Shown: positions 1 through 7,950 of the stretch, in pieces | How the letters are laid out: every line of letters begins with the position of its first letter | Position numbering within the stretch: the first letter of the stretch is position 1 | From: Coemansia sp. RSA 1804 | Taxonomy: Eukaryota; Kickxellomycota; Kickxellomycetes; Kickxellales; Kickxellaceae | Length of the DNA stretch: 11,033 nt | Assembly (NCBI GenBank): GCA_027578815.1 | Contig: JANBTH010000807.1 | Location: 1 to 11,033 of the forward strand | Direction: 5' to 3' | Program-made: the position numbers and the translations under genes | Notes under the pieces: model-generated | Told to the model about the DNA's origin: nothing | The model's input: only the letters and a program-made list of their open reading frames with translations | The model's database searches: none

Positions 1-31
1 GACATGTCCCTGATTTAAGGCGCATGTGTGC

Positions 32-493
32 ATGTGCCAGCATCTCCGCCATCCATTTTTTTGCAATTTCTGTCAGACGTTGTTTCCGGATTCTGGGCTT
101 GCAGCGATGCAAAGCGCACTTGACTGGTGCTGCTTTAGATACAACACATATGCCCTCATTTCAGCGCTGGTGAACAGCGTGCTTACGGCGAGCGAGTATG
201 CCCAATCATGCATCAGGTCGTCAAATAAATATAAGCACGCCCGTTTCTGTTTTCTCTGCAACAGAATGAACTGTGGTATTGAAAAGTTTGGATATAAATG
301 GCAGGGTATTGCTATTGCAGTATTTGAACTAGTCGCAGAGCACAATGCATGCATTGATATCATACGAAATATGGGGGTCTCATTCTCGCTTATGGATTCC
401 ATGCTGCAACAAAAGAGCTGCTGTAATAAAGGGTTTTATTGTCATCTATTTTTGAAGGCATTCCCCTGTTCACATGTGCATGTTCGAGACTAA
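32..493 (+). CDS. Unrecognised open frame, possible terminal exon (low confidence)
   Basis: I do not recognise this product. The frame is open from about position 14 (a TGA lies at 11-13) to a TAA at 491-493. The first ATG in frame is at 32, giving 153 residues, rich in Cys with no clear domain or signal peptide. The first half has third-position GC similar to the two real genes here, which favours coding. A good 3' splice-site-like stretch (pyrimidine-rich, ending TTTCTGTCAG near 68-77) could start an exon of a gene that begins outside the window; it would then be convergent with the ABCD4-like gene. Against this, the opposite strand is also open across 73-402 and also has acceptor-like sequence, so the strand is uncertain. 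It could be chance. Confidence 0.22.
   Translation: MCQHLRHPFFCNFCQTLFPDSGLAAMQSALDWCCFRYNTYALISALVNSVLTASEYAQSCIRSSNKYKHARFCFLCNRMNCGIEKFGYKWQGIAIAVFELVAEHNACIDIIRNMGVSFSLMDSMLQQKSCCNKGFYCHLFLKAFPCSHVHVRD
343..356. repeat. Perfect 14-bp palindrome
   Basis: The sequence CAATGCATGCATTG equals its own reverse complement. It lies inside the uncertain open frame at 32-493. No function can be assigned. Confidence 0.5.
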
Positions 494-712
494 GTTTATT
501 TTAATCCCTGTTGTCTTTTATGAAAACAAATTATGTCGCAAGAATTGCTGGCAATCGCATTTCCAATGTCTAATTTTCATGACAAGGGTATTCTCACTCT
601 GGTGATTCAACACATGTCTACATGTACAAACACATACCGACAAATATGGACAAGAAAAACTAAAAAAAACAAGGCAAAGCAAAGAATATTGTATCAACAA
701 TTGTCATATTGC

Positions 713-736
713 TATATATATATATATATATATATA
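713..736. repeat. (TA)12 microsatellite
   Basis: Twelve uninterrupted TA dinucleotides, followed by TT. This is a simple repeat in the spacer, likely polymorphic in length. Confidence 0.95.
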
Positions 737-1110
737 TTACTTGCTTGTAATTCCCATATGGCCATACATTATTTGCAACTCAAATGAAAAATGCATCACA
801 GATGTATCCACCCATCCATGATATCACAAAACACTTGCCAACAATGGGAGCTATGCATCCCTCACTTCAATTGGTGCTTGGGATATATTGTGTATACCCT
901 TCTGTCGGCGCACCCACGATTAGTGATAGCTGCATTACTTATTCAGCAGAATGCAAGTCGAAGCGCGTCTTTGAGAAATAATGTTATATTGTAATTGAGC
1001 AAGAGAATGCAAGTTTTGTAGGATTGATTTATAACATATTGAGCAGAAAACAGGGGATGTTGTGGTGTCTATTATTATTTCGACGTGTAGCCACATATTG
1101 GTAGTAATTA

Positions 1111-1126
1111 TTGCATGTCCATGCAA
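1111..1126. repeat. Short perfect inverted repeat, 3' of ABCD4-like gene
   Basis: TTGCATG at 1111-1117 and CATGCAA at 1120-1126 are perfect reverse complements separated by TC. The hairpin starts 22 nt beyond the predicted stop codon, so it would lie in the 3' UTR. The two-base spacer makes a cruciform or a protein-binding dyad as likely as an RNA hairpin. Confidence 0.45.
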
Positions 1127-1148
1127 AAACAATAGCAATAGAAAGCAA

Positions 1149-3388
1149 TCACTTTTTTTTGCTCGCTCTGGCTAAAGTCATCTTATTGCCCCAATGGCAA
1201 ATGTCCAGTATACGGGATGCCAATTCTGGACTAGGAGGGGTGTGAAAATGCCACAATAAGCAATCAGCTGTCCTCACAGGTCTGTTAGCGTGTGTGTGCG
1301 AGAGAGAGACAGCGACAGGCACCTCTTATGGTACTTGGCAAGGCTTGGGCGGTGACTTACCGAAACGAGTGTGATTCCGGCACTCACCATGGCCTGGTAC
1401 AACGCATCCTCGGCAGCTGCATCGAGAGAGCTTGTGCACTCATCAAGAATAGCAAACTCTGGCGCCCAGAACAGCACACGGGCAATAGACATCCTCTGCT
1501 GCTCGCCAGGAGACAATCTCTTAAGCCAGTAATGCACCGAGTGCTGTCTGTCGTAGCCGCCAGCAGCAATGTGCTCGCTGGTCTCAATCTCGACAGCCAG
1601 ATGACCAAGCCCAACCGTCTTCAGCAGCAGGGAAATCTCTCTGTCAGAGCACACCCGCAGCTTGTTGCCCCATTGCCCGGGGTAGCTCACCTGCTCACGC
1701 AGACTGCCGCTCACCAGATACGGTGTCTGCGGCAGGAAAAACACGCTCGGTGCTCCGTTCACGTAGGGCACTCGCACACGACCCTTTCCAGGAGGCCACA
1801 GCCCGCACAGCGTCCGCAGAAGCGATGTCTTGCCGGTGCCATTGGCCCCGGTTATTATCAGCGACTCCCCAGCAACCACCGCAATGCTCAGATCAGATAC
1901 AAGCAGAGTCCCGTCTGGCGTTGCAACTGTCAAGTCTTCCACAGATATGACTCCGTCCTCACCGGCCTGTGCGCAATCGTCCTCATCAGCCTCCGCGTCC
2001 AATGCGTCAAGCTCCTCCCACAGCTGCACAATGCGCGCAGTGTATCCAGCAACGTCCGCAAGCTTCTTTGCCTGCTCGATGACCACAGTAAAGCGGTAGA
2101 CGAGGTAGATCGAAACAAAGGCATTGAGGCTGATGATGCTGCCTAGCTCTGCGCTGGTCTTGCCGTCGTATACGCCCATGAATATTGGTATTGCGATGAC
2201 CACGTATGACACAGTTGATCCCAGATACGAGAACACTAGAGTGATCAGCGATAGCCACAGCTGCTTCACCAGCAGCCGCTTCTGCACTCCCACAACTCGT
2301 CCAAGTGCGCTGTCCGCCGCCTCGCGCTCCCTGGCCTCGCCCCCGAAAAACGCGATGGACTCGGCAAATGTGCAGATGCGTAGTTCGCTGAATCTCAGGT
2401 TCCCTTCTTCACGCTCTTGTCTGCAGACAGATCGGACCACTGGCGGCATTGCTAGGCGTGCTGCGAGCGCACCAACCACAAAGTAAATGTAGATTGCCAG
2501 AGGCCCAAAGAACCCAGATATCGCCCAGCACTTCACCGTGTAGTATGCAACTAGGAAGGGCGCAATCAGAAGCTCCGCAAGTGCATCTGCCGCCGTGGAA
2601 GAAAATCTTTCAATGTCCTGCGCAATCCGCTGATCCGGATTGTCCACTATGCCCTGGCTCACCAGCGGATAGAGGCGATGTGCTGCCATATACCGCCGGT
2701 GCGTATGCTGCGTCAACACACTGCGCATCATCACGCCTAGTCTCCCACCAATGTACTCTAGCACAGCTTTGCTCGTTCCAGCCATCGCGACAACTGCAAA
2801 GCACTGCAACAGCAGCGGGAAAAACGCTGCTCTGTCCTTGTCGCCTAACACCTTGTAAAACTCCGACGGCTGCTTTCCCGCGTAATAGTACACTACCTCG
2901 CCAAGAAGCTTGCCGCCCACCAGCAGCAAACAGCAGAGACCAACCCGGTTTGGCGTTTGTTTTGCGCTCAACAACACCCGGAACACCCGGAACAGCCTCT
3001 GAATGAATATCGATCCTATCGCGTATTGCTTTTGCCCCAGCTTGTCAACTCCTGCGCGACTATAAAGCTTATCTGCATCGTCGTCGCTGTCGCTGTCGTA
3101 GTTGTCGCCATTGGCGTCTATAGACCCCCGCCATCCGCTGTTCTCGCGTGGACTTAGAGGACTAACCACTGTGCTGGTTCCTGCGCTGTCAGACAAGACA
3201 AAGGAAGCGTCGGCCACCATATGGTTGGAGTATGCATTGTTTTCATCACCATCGCTGACAATGTCTGCTGCTGCTGTGGCTGTTGCCGCTGCTGCTGTGG
3301 CTGGTTGGGTGCGGTTGCCACTGGCTTTGACCAGCGGCTGTCTGTAGGAATCCATCTCGACGTCTTCGTCTTGGTGCTTCTTCGGCAT
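1149..3388 (-). CDS. ABCD4: ABCD4-like ABC half-transporter (lysosomal cobalamin exporter family)
   Basis: A half-transporter with an N-terminal membrane domain and one ATPase domain. By family knowledge ABCD4 moves cobalamin from lysosome to cytosol. The start at 3388 has an in-frame TAG six bases upstream. Residues 1-120 are a hydrophilic, Ala/Thr- and Asp/Ser-rich tail. About six membrane segments follow (near 149-168, 187-206, 269-288, 291-312, 377-405, 411-435). The ABCD-family motif NPDQRIAQDIERF is at 250-262 and the EAA-like loop ends AESIAFFGGEARE (342-354). ATPase motifs: Walker A GANGTGKT 514-521, Q-loop Q554, signature LSPGEQQR 625-632, Walker B and catalytic Glu AILDE 646-650, D-loop SSLD 653-656, H-loop H679. 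The VSYVVIAIPIF and DVAGYTARI stretches and GTGKTSLLR point to ABCD4 rather than the peroxisomal ABCD1-3. Exon 1 runs 3388-1323, exon 2 1230-1149; the product is about 715 residues. The C-terminal exon is inferred; the rest is firm. Confidence 0.92.
1231..1322 (-). other. Predicted 92-nt intron of ABCD4-like gene
   Basis: On the minus strand the donor is AAGAG|GTGCCT (exon ends at 1323) and the acceptor CCCCTCCTAG|T (exon resumes at 1230). Candidate branch points are CTAAC at 1288-1284 and CTGAT at 1267-1263; the intron carries a long CT tract. Splicing joins KYHK to a 27-residue tail containing SRILDIC and ending SKKK, which parallels the C-terminus of animal ABCD4 (VLKLC, then a Gly/Trp-containing end). 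Without splicing, translation ends at 1274 with a CT-tract-encoded SLSLSRTHTLTDL tail that resembles no family member. The donor is weak, so this is a homology-guided inference. Confidence 0.6.
3267..3303 (-). repeat. Imperfect 21-nt tandem duplication encoding Ala/Thr tract
   Basis: The 16-base word GCTGCTGCTGTGGCTG occurs at 3267-3282 and again at 3288-3303, a 21-nt period. It encodes a seven-residue duplication, ATAAAAT then ATAAAD, around residues 30-42 of the ABCD4-like protein. This is probably replication slippage in a disordered tail. Confidence 0.8.
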
Positions 3389-3873
3389 TATCTACCCGCT
3401 TTGCGCAGGCAGCAGTGTCTTTTCAACAATGTTGGAAAGATGAAACGCCAGCGTTGTGAACAAGTAGAGTAGTTATCGGTAGAGCGGGTTACTGCTGTGC
3501 AAGCAGGTTGCTGCAGATAGAAAGATTGATAACGATGGCGGATGAAATACTTCTTGGCCGCTAAAAATAAAGAATAGAAAAAGTCAACGTCTATAAAAGG
3601 ACAAAGATGATAAAAGAAAAATTCAAATAAAGAAATAGCATGCTTGGCAGAGAGAAGAGTGCAAACCAAAGATTCTTTTTCATTTGTTTCTTTTTCAGAA
3701 GACTCTTTCACAAAAAGTCGATTTTAATATCCAATATCATTTTCCACTTCCGCATCCAGTGCATTGTTGAGGCCTCAATGAAAAAACTTGACAAGGGAAC
3801 GCAGGTCTCATGCTGGTCAGATGCGCGGCTGGAATCAATTTCTGCACATCATACTCATGTCCAAAAAAAAGAA
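3389..3873. other. Mio 3' flank / ABCD4-like promoter and 5' leader
   Basis: No gene is seen in this 485-nt spacer. On the minus strand it is pyrimidine-rich over about 3541-3660, as is common in fungal promoters and leaders. ATTAAA (3728-3723, minus), about 145 nt past the Mio stop, is a possible poly(A) signal. A short upstream frame (ATG at 3641, stop TAG at 3593-3591, 16 codons) would be a uORF if transcription of the ABCD4-like gene starts above 3641. The minus frame running into the ABCD4 start (3711-3388, its stop overlapping the ATG as TAATG) contains no ATG, so it is not a uORF by itself. TATAAAAG at 3592-3599 points the wrong way for both flanking genes. Confidence 0.5.
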
Positions 3874-6800
3874 CTAGCACTTTCTATCACACTCACACTC
3901 GCATCCTGGAATCGGACACTTTTTGTGGGTCGCAAACCAGTCCTCCAGATGCGATACATGCCCGCCATGGCCGCAAGTCTGGCACCACGAAAACCACTGC
4001 GAAAACTCGCTGTCCGCTGCGGCCGCACCAGCTCCCGCAGTCACATCCTCTGGATTTGACGGCTGCACGGCCGGAGTCCCAAGCGTCATGCGGCAGATAA
4101 TGCAGCGAGGCAGACGGTTGGAGCATCTTGGGCAATGCGTATATAAAAGCCGCGTCTGTGCGCTGTGTGCGTCCTTGCGCCAGGGCTCCACTCCCATTGC
4201 AGCGTTGCCTGTGGCAGACACGCCGTGCTGACCGATCACCGACTGCGTTGTCTTTGACGAATACAAGGCCCGTCCATCAGCTGCGATAATCTTCGTGCTT
4301 GTTTGCCCAGGAGACCCGCCAGTCCCGCCAGCCATCTGCCCCAGCCCGACAGACGCAATGCCAGCACCAAGCCCATCGTCGCCCAACCCATCGACATACA
4401 TGGCATTGCTCACTACATGTGTGCTTCTCAGCTTGTTCACATCGTAGCCCAGCGCCTGATGGCAGAACGTGCACCGCGTGTCTGCCGCCTTTGTCGTCAG
4501 TGCCTCAACCGCCTTTGACAAGCGGGGCATTCCCTTGGCTTCGCGATTGTTGCCCAGCGCAATGTCAAACAGCGACCGTGTGGTGAACATCCGCCATCTG
4601 TTGAGAAGACACCTGTATGCGTAGATCCAGCCCTCATACTGCTCGCTCTGACCTGGATCTTGTTCTGGGTCGAACATCGACACAAGCGCTGCTGTTTGAA
4701 CGTCTGCTGTGTTGTCTACAAATCGCCCAAGCACATGGCGCCCGTTGTCGGTGATCCCCGTGATTATTATCCCGTCGATATCGCCATTGCTCACTGCTGT
4801 CCGACCAGCCGCAACAATAAACCGCATCAGGGCCTCATCGCTCATGTAGCGCAAAGCCAGCGCAAGCCTGTAGCTAAGAGGCAGCCCACTCATGCTCTGG
4901 ATTACCTGGTCCCAGTCTCCAGTCACTAGGTAAGTGAATATCATCTGCAGATACGGGCAGAAAAACATGTCCTTTGGCACCGATGACTTGTCGTTCGCAT
5001 CTCCACCCGCAAGGTTGTTATTCGCATTCAGCTGCGCCTTGAGCATGAACGACAAAAGCTTTTGGTCCTGAGAATTGCTTCGTTCAAGAGATTGGAGACA
5101 GCGCTGCTGGTCGCCGTATATAAAAGCTACCCCAGCAGCAATCGAAAATTTCTTCACTGCCTCAAGCGCATAGATATGCTGACCACGGATGCTTCCTTCA
5201 AGCCCCCATCCACAGTACAACAGAGCTAGTCTCCGCTGAGCATTAAGCTTTGATTTTGGCTGAATTACTGGTGCAGAACACGTTTTCTTTTGTCGTTGCT
5301 GTCTTTGATAGCCTGGCTGCAATTCTAGCAGCGTCTGCTGGCTTTGCTTTTCCAAATACCTCATGTGCTTTCTGCTAAGGTTCATGATGGTATATGTTCC
5401 GTAAAAGCTTGCATCAATGCCAGCAGAAATGTGGTACTCGCCGCTGTGTCGTCTGATTTCCCCATCTCGCACCCACTGCCACATGTCTCGGGTCTTTTGT
5501 TCGTGACCAACAATGTATGTGTTCTTTTCGGCACTTGATCCGTAGCCACGAACAACACGCCGACGCATCTGAGAAAGGATATCTCCACCAAGAACGCCCT
5601 CCACATGCTCATCACCTTCAGCCCTGCCATCCAATATCGGGTTAAACTGAACCTTGGTATCTTCTACATATCCATTCATCGGCGGCGATGTCGAGTTTCT
5701 GATGTTGCTGTTGTTGGCATTATTTCCAGCAGAAAGCCCCAAGCTCATTGCCTTGATTCGCTCTCCCAATTGCGCTACGTTGGCGTCTGAACTACTTGCC
5801 GCTTGATGTATGGCTGCTTGCTGACGACGGGCAAGCAGTCCATTATTGGAACCTTGCTGCTGTTGAGGCTGAATGGTAGTCCCGGTGCTTGCCATATTAA
5901 AAGCCGAGGCGTGTGTGTTAAGACCAACACTGGCGTCCAATATGCCAGGCGTGGCCGTAGCCACTGATACTACACCTCCGTTTGTCGCCGTGTTGCTCAT
6001 GTTTGTGCTACTAGCAGTGCTTTGTCGTCCATGCTTGTCCAGTATAAGCTCTCGGAACTCAGGCGTCTGTATGTGCAGCTCCTCCATCTCGATATCAGTC
6101 CTTGGATTTGAGCCAAAAAGCTTGGTCCAGTTGTTTGAGATCGCAACATCGCCACGGCTGCTAAAGTCAGCCACGAGCTTCATGGGCAAAGCGCTGCTGC
6201 TAAGAACGCCAGTATCGCTGCAAGTGATTATCTGCTGGTGTGAAAGAGTCTTGCATGATATCATAGGTGGAACCCAAAGGAAAGTACTGCCTGGCTCTAT
6301 TCCGCTTTCAGAGGGCATGGTAGCGTGTGTGTGATCCATCCATGCATGGACATTACGTGGCTCGCCATCGGAGACTATTGCTGAGCGGTATTCGTCGTAG
6401 TGGTCCTTCATTCGTGCATCTTCCAGAAACATGGTCGTGCTCAGCGCATCTGCCTCCAATATTTCTCCATTGGTGAACTCGCTGATGGAGTATACATCCA
6501 GAATGTTCGAGTTCGCTGCTAGAGCCGCGATTGTGCCACTTCTACGAGGAGAGTATGCAACCTGTACTATGGACGTATCCTTACCCAAGGTAAACGAATA
6601 TAAGGCTCGCGAGGCACAGCGGATATCCCACATGTTTACAAGCCCCTGTCGATCATGTGCCATGTATCTGTAGCTGTTAAAGGGGTCAAATTGCAAATCA
6701 TACACGGTTCCTGGCGTTGGATACCCCGATCCATTAGCGTTGGGCATAGGGACATATAGGACTGTTTCGCCCGCGTATCGCATGCGAAGATCATACCACC

Positions 6801-7691
6801 GAATAGAGCTGCGATTTTTTTTCGAGGCCACAAGTATATCGTCAACAGAGCTGGGAACCCAACTTAGCGACGTTACTCCGGAGCTGCTATGCATTGGCCC
6901 ATACTCGCCATCGCGTTCATTGACAGCAATGTTTGACGATCGAGCAGAGCTAGGGCGGCTTGTAACCCGATTGCCGATTGTCATATTTGTATCTACGGCA
7001 TCAACCGTGGCTAAAGGCACAGTCTGCTGCTGGATATCGGCGTTTTCGCTGTACACGGACCACGGTGTGGATCGTGTACCAAGCAGCTGCCGCACATCGG
7101 TACTCCGTGTGATATCGTATATATGTAGGCTAGGCATTCCTTCTTTATAATCGAACCCGCAAGCAAGAAGATCTGTGTGGATTGGGTTGAATGCCAGCTG
7201 GCTGCATGCACGCTCTGATTCGTTATATACATTGACGCCAGTCGGCGTAAACCCAACATCGGGGTCACCAGATGGACCCCCCGATGGATAAAGCTGTAAG
7301 CTGACTTCGCCCATCGCATTTCCAACTGCCATAACACTGGACTGATCCAGCATACACGGGTATGCTGTCAATGACGTGACTGCGTGGTTCGTTGGTCTGA
7401 AGTTTACCAATTCAAAGGCTGTGGACAAGTTGCTTTCCTACTCTGGCAGAAAGAATAAGAGGAATGTGAAGATATTTGTTCTCATTAGCCATTGTGCCTT
7501 TTCATGCTATTGAGCCAGCTCAAAGAAAGAGAGAAGTGTTGGCTATACGCAATATCAATGACCCAGGTGCGGAAACTTACATGAGCTGGCGGCATACGAT
7601 ACATGCGAAGCCCCGCTTTATTTCCTACGATGAGCCGACATCTATCCTCAGGCTGCATCCAGCACATCACAGGTGCTCTCTGTACAGCCAT
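3874..7691 (-). CDS. MIOS: Mio/Sea4-like WD-repeat and zinc-domain protein (SEACAT/GATOR2 subunit)
   Basis: By family knowledge a subunit of GATOR2 (SEACAT in yeast) at the vacuole/lysosome, passing amino-acid status to TORC1. Exon 1 (7691-7581) encodes 37 residues from an ATG that is first in frame; an upstream in-frame TAA lies at 7850-7848. Exon 2 runs 7437-3874; total 1224 residues, longer than animal Mio (about 875) and nearer yeast Sea4. Residues 1 to about 430 form a beta-propeller, with WD-type motifs such as RWYDLR (250-255) and MWDIR (306-310). Residues about 510-630 are Ser/Asn/Gln-rich insert. An alpha-solenoid follows, including ADVQTAALVSMF (948-959). The C-terminal zinc region has CTFC 1026-1029, CPRC 1139-1142, CIIC 1149-1152, CQTC 1189-1192, HGGH 1194-1197 and a closing C1211, C1216, C1218, C1220 cluster, the arrangement characteristic of Mio. 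Assignment is firm; the exon 1 junction is well supported. Confidence 0.93.
7438..7580 (-). other. Predicted 143-nt intron 1 of Mio/Sea4-like gene
   Basis: On the minus strand the donor is CTCAT|GTAAGT (consensus) with the exon ending at 7581. The acceptor follows a CT-rich stretch and reads CCAGAGTAG|GAA, the exon resuming at 7437. CTAAT within GGCTAATG is a possible branch point. Both sides are phase 0. Read-through meets TAA inside the intron, and the 143-nt length is not a multiple of three, so splicing is needed to join the two coding parts. The nearby CCAG at 7443-7440 cannot be the acceptor because it would place an in-frame TAG at once. Confidence 0.82.
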
Positions 7692-7758
7692 CGCGCGAGC
7701 TGGTGGTTTTTTGCTGGAGGCTGTAGTAGCTGCTTCTAAAACCGCTGTAATGTCTTTG

Positions 7759-7772
7759 GTGTGTGTGTGTGT
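7759..7772. repeat. (GT)7 microsatellite in Mio 5' leader
   Basis: Seven GT units, read as AC on the Mio-sense strand, about 70 nt upstream of the start codon. It probably lies in the 5' UTR. Confidence 0.85.
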
Positions 7773-7810
7773 TTGTATCCGGGCGTTGAGGAGCAGGTTG
7801 AATTGGTATG

Positions 7811-7950
7811 ATAACAAAAAGAGAAAGAGGTTTAAGCTGAGAATAGATTAGCCAACGGCGATTTTCAAAAGAAGAAAGGATAGAATAATTAGAGCGATTG
7901 AAAGAAATAGCAAATTAAAGGGGAGAAGAGTAAGAAAGAGTAGGCTCCGC
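7811..7950 (-). promoter_or_regulatory. Pyrimidine-rich leader/promoter stretch of Mio/Sea4-like gene
   Basis: The plus strand is markedly purine-rich (GAGAAAGAGG, GAAGAAAGGA, GGGGAGAAGAG), so the Mio-sense strand is CT-rich 120-260 nt upstream of its ATG. CT-rich tracts near transcription starts are common in fungal promoters. No TATA box facing the gene is seen. Between the in-frame TAA at 7850-7848 and the ATG at 7691 there is no upstream ATG, consistent with a simple leader. Confidence 0.35.

Larger units (their letters stand above)
494..1148. other. AT-rich spacer downstream of ABCD4-like gene
   Basis: No convincing gene is seen. The stretch has A/T runs, a TA microsatellite at 713-736, ACATGT words at 612-617 and 620-625, and a hairpin at 1111-1126. 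The short open frames here (533-787, 784-981, 791-994 plus; 518-700, 935-1138 minus) have low-complexity or unremarkable translations. The part next to 1149 should be the 3' UTR of the ABCD4-like gene; AT-rich stretches near 1070-1080 could serve in 3'-end formation, but no exact AATAAA on the minus strand stands out. Confidence 0.6.

Noticed and set aside
1292..2146. 284-codon plus-strand open frame opposite the ABCD4-like gene
   Set aside because: It lies wholly antisense to the conserved ATPase-domain exon and has no recognisable motifs; GC-rich coding DNA often leaves such mirror frames open.
2449..3006. 185-codon plus-strand open frame opposite the transporter membrane domain
   Set aside because: Antisense mirror of conserved coding sequence; composition is Pro/Ser/Thr/Cys-biased with no domain.
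3388..3711. Minus-strand frame whose stop overlaps the ABCD4-like ATG (TAATG)
   Set aside because: It contains no ATG, only GTG at its edge, so it cannot be called a uORF or coupled gene in a eukaryote.
3874..7428. Starting the Mio protein at TTG 7428
   Set aside because: TTG is not an expected eukaryotic start, and the frame upstream leads into a splice acceptor with a good first exon beyond it.
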